Positions 31,417-36,701 of a stretch of 36,701 nt of DNA are shown here, one piece after another. The stretch is from Lysobacterales bacterium (lineage in GTDB: Bacteria; Pseudomonadota; Gammaproteobacteria; Xanthomonadales; SZUA-36). The stretch lies in assembly GCA_013042835.1 (NCBI GenBank), contig JABDPJ010000226.1:1-36701 (forward strand), given 5' to 3'. The number at the start of each line of letters is the position of its first letter. Position 1 is the stretch's first letter. Below the pieces are notes generated by a model that was not told where the DNA came from, did no database searches, and saw nothing but the letters and a program-made list of their open reading frames with translations. A program made the position numbers and the translations under genes.

Positions 31417-32538
31417 TTACAGTTTACCCGCAATGGCTTCGGCCATCTCGAGGGTGGTCGCCGAACCGCCCATATCGTAGGTGCGCACTGCACCTTCCTG
31501 GATAACCGCGGCAACGGCGTCCTCGATACGCTTTGCAGCATCCGCCTCTCCCAGCCAGTCGAGCATCATCTTGGCCGTCAGAATGGTCGCGATGGGATTG
31601 ACCTTGTACATGCCGGAATATTTGGGCGCCGAACCGTGGGTGGGTTCGAAAACGGCCAGTTTTTCACCGATATTTCCTGAACAACCGAATCCCAATCCCC
31701 CAACCATTTGCGCACACAGGTCGGAAACAACGTCACCATAGAGGTTGGGCGCCACCAGCACTTCGTAGTTGAATGGATTTTTCAGTAGCCACATCGTGAT
31801 GGCATCGATGTTGGCATCGTCCATGGCGATGTCCGGGAAATCCCTGGCAACCTCGCGGGCCGTTTCCAGGAACAGGCCATCGGTAGCGCGCACGACATTG
31901 GCCTTGTGGACAACGGTCACTTTTTTGCGACCGAATTTACGCGCGTACTCGAAAGCCGCACGGATAATCCGCTCGGAGCCCTTGCGGGTATTGATCTTGC
32001 AGGAAACTGCGTACTCATCGCCGGACAGGCCGTCGAAAGCCTGGAACGCAGGCGCAAGATCGGACAGCACTTCACTGAGCTGTTCCGGCACAGGGTTGAA
32101 TTCAACGCCCGCATAGAGATCCTCGGTGTTTTCACGGAAGATCACCAGGTCAATACCCTCCTGGAAATTGAGCGGGTTTTCAGGGTAGGCCTTGCAGGGC
32201 CGCAGGCAGACATACAGGTCAAAAAGTTGACGCATGCGAACGATGGGTGACCGGTACTTCAGACCCTTGCCCTGGAGCTCGGGCACCAGTTCTTTTTCAG
32301 TCTCCTTCACGGGCTTGGAGGTAATGGCTCCAAACATGGCAGCATCGACATCATTGAGCAGGTCTATGGTTCTTTGCGGAAAGGCATCACCCTCGGTGCG
32401 CCAGAATTCCCAACCAATATCACCGTGGATATACTCCGCATCAAGGCCAACACGATCGAGCACGATACGTGCCGCTTCCATCACTTCCACGCCAACGCCA
32501 TCGCCGGGCAGCCAGGCGATCCTGTACTTGCTGTCCAT
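31417..32538 (-). CDS. Isocitrate/isopropylmalate-family beta-decarboxylating dehydrogenase
   Basis: 373 aa. Oxidatively decarboxylates a 2-hydroxy-3-carboxy acid, or runs in reverse. Family blocks: 'LPGDGVGVEV', 'SPIVRMRQLFDLYVCLRP', 'DLVIFRENTEDLYAG', 'VVHKANV', 'APNLYGDVVSDL' and 'THGSAPKYSG'. Ser97 and Arg103/Arg113 match the isocitrate-binding residues of E. coli Icd, but Ile99 stands where Icd has Asn. 'APKYSG' carries the Lys-Tyr pair linked to NADP use in Icd. So the cofactor is probably NADP and the substrate need not be isocitrate. First gene of the cluster; ATG at 32538 with GGAGG nine bases upstream and an FNR-like site about 125 bp before the start. Confidence 0.9.
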   Translation of the reverse strand: MDSKYRIAWLPGDGVGVEVMEAARIVLDRVGLDAEYIHGDIGWEFWRTEGDAFPQRTIDLLNDVDAAMFGAITSKPVKETEKELVPELQGKGLKYRSPIVRMRQLFDLYVCLRPCKAYPENPLNFQEGIDLVIFRENTEDLYAGVEFNPVPEQLSEVLSDLAPAFQAFDGLSGDEYAVSCKINTRKGSERIIRAAFEYARKFGRKKVTVVHKANVVRATDGLFLETAREVARDFPDIAMDDANIDAITMWLLKNPFNYEVLVAPNLYGDVVSDLCAQMVGGLGFGCSGNIGEKLAVFEPTHGSAPKYSGMYKVNPIATILTAKMMLDWLGEADAAKRIEDAVAAVIQEGAVRTYDMGGSATTLEMAEAIAGKL

Positions 32539-32633
32539 ACCATGAACCTCCGTTACATTTGATGCCCGTCAACGCCCGACGGGCAGGGCGCAAAAACCCA
32601 TTTCGATCGAACCCGGAAACGGATTCAGGGATG

Positions 32634-32675
32634 AGGTTACTCCCCTTGAATTGACTCGTAATTGACTATGATCAA
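32634..32675 (-). promoter_or_regulatory. FNR/ANR-like site with class II-spaced -10 (dehydrogenase operon)
   Basis: TTGACTATGATCAA (32662-32675) matches TTGAT-N4-ATCAA in nine of ten positions. On the minus strand a weaker -10, TAACCT (32639-32634), lies at the spacing expected for a site centred near -41.5. It is upstream of the dehydrogenase-to-LeuD transcript. Confidence 0.55.
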
Positions 32676-32716
32676 TTGAAAGATCGAAAAAATGCGGTGC
32701 GGAAATGCGGATTATC

Positions 32717-32746
32717 AGCGCTGGCTGCAGGTTGCCTGCCAGCGCT
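32717..32746 (-). terminator. Stem-loop after the glycosyltransferase-like gene
   Basis: AGCGCTGGC (32717-32725) pairs with GCCAGCGCT (32738-32746); the loop can fold further through CAGG/CCTG. It lies 46 bases past the stop of the GT-like gene on the minus strand. No U-tract is present. Confidence 0.4.
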
Positions 32747-32792
32747 TGATGACCAACTTCACCCGTTGCTGCATTTCTGACCTGAGATGGTT

Positions 32793-34136
32793 TCAATCAA
32801 GCTGCAGTCTTAACCGCAATTGCCCGTGAAAAGTGTCGAGGCCGGTATCATCGTCGAGCAGCTGTTGGAAGACCCTGTGCTTGATGAGCATGGCGTATGG
32901 CATGGTCGGCAGATACGAATCACGCAGGAAATGAATCAGTTTGAGTGTACGAAACGCATCGAACCAGGTATGCATCTGGCGCATAAACTGAGCGGAACTT
33001 TTGCCCTGTCTGAAGGCATGCTCAAGCGCCCGTTCCGTCCTGATCGCCCGCAGACCTGCCAGCAAATGCTGCCGGCCATGACTGTCGATATGAACGCCGG
33101 GATGATCGGTAAAGGTACTCGAGCTGAGCGAACTGGACTGTGACTGCCAGATGCCTGGAAGACACTGCAACCAGTACTTGAGGAGCTCAAATACGGTCGG
33201 ATCGTAAAATTGGAAATCAGTTACCGGGTCAGCCAGGGTATTGATTTTGTTGACCGCCGCGCCGGTGCCGAACGGCACACGGTCCGAGTAGCGTGCTTCG
33301 ATTTCAATCGGCTCGCAATCAGGGCCCGGCGTGGTTTCAAACACGGTTCCGACCTTGGCCAGCTTGTTGAGCAGGTAAAAATCCTCTCCGGCCTCGCGCT
33401 TGGGAAAGCCCCGCACCTTTGCGTAATGGGGTGCACTGACGGCCATCGTGCTGCCTATCGTGTGAAAGGCGTAAGGCGAACCGGCAAATTTCATCCCGGC
33501 GACGTAATAACGCAGTGAAAGCTCGTAAAGCTGCGTTGCGAGGATAACGGCCGCATTCTCAGCCCTGTCCGGATCGTCACCGTGCCGGTAGGGATAGACC
33601 AGCGCGGCATATTGCGAACCCGGGTCCTGCAGTGCGTTGCTGAATCTGAAATAAGTGTCCGGCAACTCGACATCCGCATCACTGCAGTGAATCCAACGGG
33701 AACGGATATTGCCCTGGTAAATCAACCGGGTTGCCAGGTCGGCGCCAATCTTGCGGGCCAGCCCGACACCGCTTCCCGCAGGCAGCCTGAGACCCGCGGA
33801 GAAACGGTCCACAAGCAGGATATCCCGCGGCACCCGCGCATCGTGCAACAGGCTCAGGCCGGTTTCCGGCGCCGATTGCCACACGGGTTTCAGACCGTCC
33901 TGCACCGCGGCCGCGAGCGCCTCGTTTGCTTGTGACACCGTCCGGTTTGCGGCTATGGATTCATTGATAATCAGGATAAGCAGGCTGCGTCCACCGCAAG
34001 GCGGCACTGCGCGAAGAAAATCGGCGCACTCATTACAGGCCGGAACCACCAGGACATTCTCCCAGCGTCTGCCTGTAAAGGCCGCATCAAGCTGCCCGGT
34101 TTCCGGTTCGGCGTAATGCTGCAGGTATTTTTCCAT
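32793..34136 (-). CDS. Glycosyltransferase family 2-like protein
   Basis: 447 aa, no signal peptide or clear membrane span. It opens with a GT-A-like nucleotide-binding fold ('NVLVVPACNE' near 28-37, 'LLILIINES'). A metal-binding DxD-type motif lies in 'IHCSDADVELP', and 'KREAGEDFYLLNKLAKVG' carries the ED motif of inverting GT2 enzymes. The long C-terminal part ('LLKYWLQCLPGIW', then a helical region) is not a known domain to me. It is 25 bp downstream of the MiaE-like gene on the same strand, so probably co-transcribed. Donor and acceptor unknown. Confidence 0.72.
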   Translation of the reverse strand: MEKYLQHYAEPETGQLDAAFTGRRWENVLVVPACNECADFLRAVPPCGGRSLLILIINESIAANRTVSQANEALAAAVQDGLKPVWQSAPETGLSLLHDARVPRDILLVDRFSAGLRLPAGSGVGLARKIGADLATRLIYQGNIRSRWIHCSDADVELPDTYFRFSNALQDPGSQYAALVYPYRHGDDPDRAENAAVILATQLYELSLRYYVAGMKFAGSPYAFHTIGSTMAVSAPHYAKVRGFPKREAGEDFYLLNKLAKVGTVFETTPGPDCEPIEIEARYSDRVPFGTGAAVNKINTLADPVTDFQFYDPTVFELLKYWLQCLPGIWQSQSSSLSSSTFTDHPGVHIDSHGRQHLLAGLRAIRTERALEHAFRQGKSSAQFMRQMHTWFDAFRTLKLIHFLRDSYLPTMPYAMLIKHRVFQQLLDDDTGLDTFHGQLRLRLQLD

Positions 34137-34161
34137 GCTGGTTTACCTGCTGAAAACGACC

Positions 34162-34734
34162 TTAATGCAACGCAAGGCGCAGCGGTAAACCAGCGACAAT
34201 TTCAGCTTCCGCCTGCAAAAGCTCATCCAGGCGCGTCCGCACTTCTGCGGCATCGAAATACGTTTCAGCCAATTGCAGGAACAGGTCCTCATGCGCCTGT
34301 TCCGAGCGCGTAATCGCAGCATAGAACCGCCTCAGGTCGCCGTCCGGCAAAGCCTCTGCGATCAAACCGAAACGTTCCGCACCGCGGGCTTCTATGATGC
34401 CGGCTATCAGCAATCGATCCAGCAGGTAGACCGACTCCCCCTGCCGGGCTTGGCGGCGCAGGGCATTGACGTAAGGGTCTTTTTCGTCGGGCAACAGGGT
34501 CAGGCCGCGCGCTTGCATGATTTTTACCACTGACCTGAAATGGCTCAGCTCTTCCAGCGCGAGGTCGATCATCGCGCTGACAAGTTCGGGCTTGTCCGGG
34601 TAATGAACCACCATCGTCATGGCCATGCTGGAGGCCTTTTTCTCTGCGGCAGCGTGATCAGGCAGGAAGACATCGATTGCGGACGCAATGTTTTTCGCCC
34701 ACTCCTCCGGCGTTTTGAATTTCAGCTCTGGCAT
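34162..34734 (-). CDS. miaE: tRNA-(ms2io6A)-hydroxylase-like di-iron protein
   Basis: 190 aa, ferritin-like four-helix bundle with two sets of di-iron ligands: Glu31 ('DHAAAEKKASS'), Glu62-x2-His65 ('EELSHF'), Glu115 ('IIEARGAERF') and Glu145-x2-His148 ('SEQAH'). These motifs and the length match MiaE, which hydroxylates ms2i6A at tRNA position 37 using O2. Relatives in the broader family may act on other substrates. The ATG at 34734 has no strong Shine-Dalgarno. The GT-like gene follows by 25 bp. Confidence 0.85.
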   Translation of the reverse strand: MPELKFKTPEEWAKNIASAIDVFLPDHAAAEKKASSMAMTMVVHYPDKPELVSAMIDLALEELSHFRSVVKIMQARGLTLLPDEKDPYVNALRRQARQGESVYLLDRLLIAGIIEARGAERFGLIAEALPDGDLRRFYAAITRSEQAHEDLFLQLAETYFDAAEVRTRLDELLQAEAEIVAGLPLRLALH

Positions 34735-34805
34735 AGGGACATCACCGTTGAAGATTTGAGGACGGATAACAGGCCTGCATCTACAGCTTGCTGCGCTGGT
34801 CCAGG

Positions 34806-35231
34806 CTACCTGGATTTCCAGATATCATCACGGCCGGCGAGGTCATAAAGCGCCTCGGCATAGCCGATCAGCTTGCTTGTATAGGCTTCCATGTTGCCAT
34901 CGGAGTCCTTGGCCGGCGCCTTGTTTTTCGCCACCTGCAGCAAGCGGTCCGCATCCATTTGCCATTTCAATGCAAAGTGCCTGGCGGCAGCCTGTGCGTT
35001 CGCAGCCAGGGACCCCGGAATATGGTCAGTGACTGCATTATCGCCGGCAATCGTCCAGATGAATTGGCTCTTGTTACTCGCGTCCCAGACCTTTGCGATC
35101 AATAGGTTGCCGGGTGAACCCCAGATCGGAGCGGCTTCCACTGCCGCGCCCCTGATGGCGCCGGTTTTGATCATTTCCCGGACCACGTTATCGAGAAGCG
35201 GTTTAAACCACGCTTGTTTTTCCTTCATCAT
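34806..35231 (-). CDS. DUF4826-like small cytoplasmic protein
   Basis: 141 aa, soluble, with no signal peptide. 'AWFKPLLDNVVREMI', 'KVWDASNKSQFIWTIAGDNAVTDHI', 'ARHFALKWQMDADRL' and 'LIGYAEALYDLAGRDDIW' give a mixed alpha/beta pattern that I associate with DUF4826, a family of unknown function common in gammaproteobacteria. The start at 35231 (or the adjacent ATG at 35228) has AGGAA upstream. The track extension to 35402 is not convincing. It lies 71 bp upstream of the miaE-like gene on the same strand. Confidence 0.68.
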   Translation of the reverse strand: MMKEKQAWFKPLLDNVVREMIKTGAIRGAAVEAAPIWGSPGNLLIAKVWDASNKSQFIWTIAGDNAVTDHIPGSLAANAQAAARHFALKWQMDADRLLQVAKNKAPAKDSDGNMEAYTSKLIGYAEALYDLAGRDDIWKSR

Positions 35232-35520
35232 GTTGTTCCTGTCAATCGTTGCTCTGTGAGCGTTGCTCACCTGGCGCAATAATAACCTGAATCCCGAAGT
35301 GCGGCACGGTTGGTCAATGAAAACCGGCGTATCGACAGGTGGGTTGGCCTGGTTGAGCGTGTATCCTGCGCGATGACAACAGAAAGCTTGCATTAAGGAC
35401 AACTCACGCTATCAATCCATAGCGAAGCCGGTTTATGCTTTCGCGAAAGCTTTAACGCAACGTGCAATGTCCAACCAGGCCATAAAAAGGAATGCGTGCA
35501 GATTTCGCGACAGGCTCAGA
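35232..35520. other. Divergent region between DUF4826-like and NAT genes
   Basis: 289 bp, presumably holding both promoters. It contains a perfect 14-bp palindrome GCTTTCGCGAAAGC (35437-35450), 71 bp before the N-acetyltransferase start, which could be an operator. Nothing else was recognised. Confidence 0.4.
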
Positions 35521-36351
35521 ATGAAAATAACCAACAAACGCTCCATACTTGCTGATCAATACCTCGTGCTGCTGGGGTTGCAGAGAAGAGAACCTGACCT
35601 TGAGTTCCTCAACAGTATCATTCGGGCCCACGTTGCCCGCTTTGCATTTGCCAGCGTCGGACCTCTGCTCGGAGATGAGCTGCCGCTGGATTTCGAATCA
35701 CTGTACCGGCGAATCATCGTGGATCGGCGCGGCGGGTACTGTTTTGAGCAGAACGGTTTACTGTTTGAATTGCTGGAGGAGTTCGGCTTTGCTGTCAACC
35801 TGTACCTCGGTCGGGTTATCTATAACCAGGACATTCATCCCGGCCTGACACACAGGATTACCCTCGTTGACATCAATGGCGAACATTATGTCGCCGATGT
35901 TGGCTTTGGGCCGCTGGGGCCCGCCAGCGCCGTGAACCTGTCGGGCCAGAGGTCTGTCGACGGCTTGCGGATATTCCGCGTCGCTGAACGCGACCCCGGG
36001 ATCTTTCATATGCAGACGCTGAAGGATGGAGATTTTTATTCGCTTTACAAGTTCGAACTGGCACGTTACGGACAGGCAGATTGCGAGGTGGGTCACTTCT
36101 ATTCACACAAGCACCCGGCCGCCAGTTTTGTCAACCACCTGGTGGTTTCAAAAATCATGGAAACTGAGGTGCTATCACTCCGTAACCGGGAATTAACCGT
36201 GATTCAGAAATCCGGAGACCTGAAGCGTTCGCTCGATAGCAGCGAAGATATGAGAAAAGTTCTGAACCGGAAATTTGGCCTTGAGGTCAATAAGGCCGAA
36301 TGTGAACAGCTGTTCAAAAAGGCGTCTGAATCAATGACCGTTGAGGCCTGA
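35521..36351 (+). CDS. Arylamine N-acetyltransferase family protein
   Basis: 276 aa. Acetyl-CoA-dependent acyltransferase with the full Cys-His-Asp triad: Cys74 in 'RGGYCFEQN', His111 in 'LTHRITLV' and Asp126 in 'VADVGFG'. The usual N-terminal 'IPFEN' is 'FAFAS' here, so substrate preference may differ. I chose the ATG at 35521 (AGG about seven bases upstream) because the family fold starts there. The track start at 35467 would add 18 basic residues without a ribosome site. It stands alone, divergent from the DUF4826-like gene, and is followed at once by a tandem repeat array. Confidence 0.88.
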   Translation: MKITNKRSILADQYLVLLGLQRREPDLEFLNSIIRAHVARFAFASVGPLLGDELPLDFESLYRRIIVDRRGGYCFEQNGLLFELLEEFGFAVNLYLGRVIYNQDIHPGLTHRITLVDINGEHYVADVGFGPLGPASAVNLSGQRSVDGLRIFRVAERDPGIFHMQTLKDGDFYSLYKFELARYGQADCEVGHFYSHKHPAASFVNHLVVSKIMETEVLSLRNRELTVIQKSGDLKRSLDSSEDMRKVLNRKFGLEVNKAECEQLFKKASESMTVEA

Positions 36352-36364
36352 TTGGCGAAATCCC

Positions 36365-36484
36365 GGGGTGAATCCCGGGGTGAATTCCGGGGTGAATTCC
36401 GGGGTGAATCCCGGGGTGAATTCCGGGGTGAATCCCGGGGTGAATTCCGGGGTGAGTCCCGGGGTGAATTCCGGGGTAAATCCA
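36365..36484. repeat. Array of ten 12-bp units GGGGTGAATYCC
   Basis: Ten near-identical 12-bp units, mostly GGGGTGAATTCC and GGGGTGAATCCC, with one GGGGTGAGTCCC and a final GGGGTAAATCCA. A partial unit precedes them at about 36357. The array begins 13 bp after the NAT stop and runs straight into the palindrome. The open frame 36341-36529 translates this repeat (VNPGVNSG) and is not a gene. Confidence 0.93.
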
Positions 36485-36511
36485 GGGGTCAGAGCAAATT
36501 ACTCTGACCCC
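36485..36511. repeat. Perfect palindrome GGGGTCAGAG-N7-CTCTGACCCC (REP-like)
   Basis: A 10-bp inverted repeat around the loop CAAATTA. The first five bases of the left arm equal the start of the 12-bp units next to it. Its form is that of extragenic REP-like palindromes seen in many proteobacteria, some spread by RAYT transposases. It could also act as a terminator for the NAT gene. Confidence 0.75.
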
Positions 36512-36564
36512 ATTACTCCGTCATTTTAGTTTACGGCCAGCTGACCAGGTACCCGTAACGGGTA

Positions 36565-36701
36565 TCAGGCTTTTCGCCTTATCACCATGAATGCGAATAA
36601 TCCGAGCAATCCTGCCAGCAGCACGAGGCTCCAGTTCGTCAAAACCGGCACCGGTTTCGATTGAACCGGAGCGGCGAATTCAATGGCGCTCATCTGGAAA
36701 A
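36565..36701 (-). CDS. C-terminal end of a surface protein with IPTL-CTERM-like sorting tail (partial)
   Basis: A minus-strand frame, open to the window edge and missing from the ORF track because it is cut off. It encodes 45 residues ending 'PVPVLTNWSLVLLAGLLGLFAFMVIRRKA'. A Pro-rich motif, an aromatic, one hydrophobic helix and a basic tail match the IPTL/PEP-CTERM class of exosortase- or rhombosortase-like sorting signals, nearest to IPTL (IPTLSEWGL...RRR). The full protein should be exported and attached or processed at the envelope. Its main domain lies outside the window. Stop codon at 36565-36567. Confidence 0.7.
   Translation of the reverse strand, partial: FQMSAIEFAAPVQSKPVPVLTNWSLVLLAGLLGLFAFMVIRRKA

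Noticed and set aside
27434-32538. Ordinary leucine biosynthesis operon (leuBCD)
   Set aside because: No LeuA is present, LeuC is the short archaeal type, and the genes are mixed with a CoA-transferase and an acyl-CoA lyase, which leucine synthesis does not use.
36365-36484. Tandem array as a possible CRISPR
   Set aside because: Units are 12 bp and contiguous, with no spacers and no cas genes nearby.
36341-36529. 62-aa plus-strand ORF with VNPGVNSG repeats
   Set aside because: It is the translation of the 12-bp tandem array and palindrome, lacks a ribosome site and overlaps the NAT stop.

Overview
The window looks like a chromosomal segment of a gammaproteobacterium. The GC-rich coding sequence, a MiaE-type tRNA hydroxylase, a DUF4826-like protein, a c4-like cytochrome, an OxlT-like MFS carrier, a large NAD-malic enzyme and an IPTL-CTERM-like sorting tail all fit that. 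No tRNA, rRNA, integrase, IS element or CRISPR array was seen. Five FNR/ANR-like palindromes and an oxygen-sensitive 2-oxoacid oxidoreductase suggest a facultatively anaerobic or microaerophilic life. The genus cannot be read from the sequence.

Layout. 1-3.1 kb (minus strand): a secreted mono-haem cytochrome c, a CNNM/CorC-type DUF21-CBS membrane protein, a small membrane protein, the RNA 2',3'-cyclic phosphodiesterase ThpR and an unknown 88-aa protein. 3.2-5.3 kb (plus): a Cys-containing PAS-LuxR regulator and an archaeal/Thermotoga-like S-adenosylhomocysteine hydrolase. 5.4-8.8 kb: an OxlT-like MFS carrier divergent from NAD-malic enzyme. 8.9-18.0 kb (minus): a tightly packed eight-gene operon for an envelope machine. 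It has a TolQ/MotA-like channel, two VWA proteins with TolR/ExbD-like N-terminal anchors, an FHA-like/TM/PEGA/pseudo-FGE protein, a TPR-PEGA protein, a lipoprotein and two single-span proteins. 18.4-19.6 kb (plus): a small secreted Cys-rich protein and a GST. 19.6-22.7 kb (minus): a methyltransferase overlapping a cyanophycin-synthetase-like Mur ligase that has lost the core of its ATP-grasp domain.

22.9-32.5 kb (minus): a metabolic cluster. In transcription order it has an isocitrate/isopropylmalate-type dehydrogenase, an HMG-CoA-lyase-like enzyme, a class III CoA-transferase, LeuC-like and LeuD-like dehydratase subunits, then a gamma-diaphorase-ferredoxin fusion and the alpha and beta subunits of a 2-oxoacid:acceptor oxidoreductase. 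Together the enzymes can be drawn as one route between an acyl-CoA plus CO2 and acetyl-CoA plus a 2-oxoacid. That has the shape of half a reductive TCA cycle, or of the citramalate pathway with CoA-thioester steps. Direction and substrates are inference. Two FNR-like sites lie in front of the two halves of this cluster, each with a -10-like hexamer at class II spacing.

32.8-36.7 kb: a GT2-like protein, a MiaE-like hydroxylase and a DUF4826-like protein (minus), an arylamine N-acetyltransferase (plus), a 12-bp tandem array ending in a perfect 10-bp-arm palindrome, and the 3' end of a minus-strand gene with an IPTL-CTERM-like tail.

The two most interesting parts are the 9-kb VWA/TolQR-like envelope operon, which I cannot match to a described system, and the FNR-linked 2-oxoacid/CoA cluster. 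All calls come from reading motifs by eye; no database search was run.
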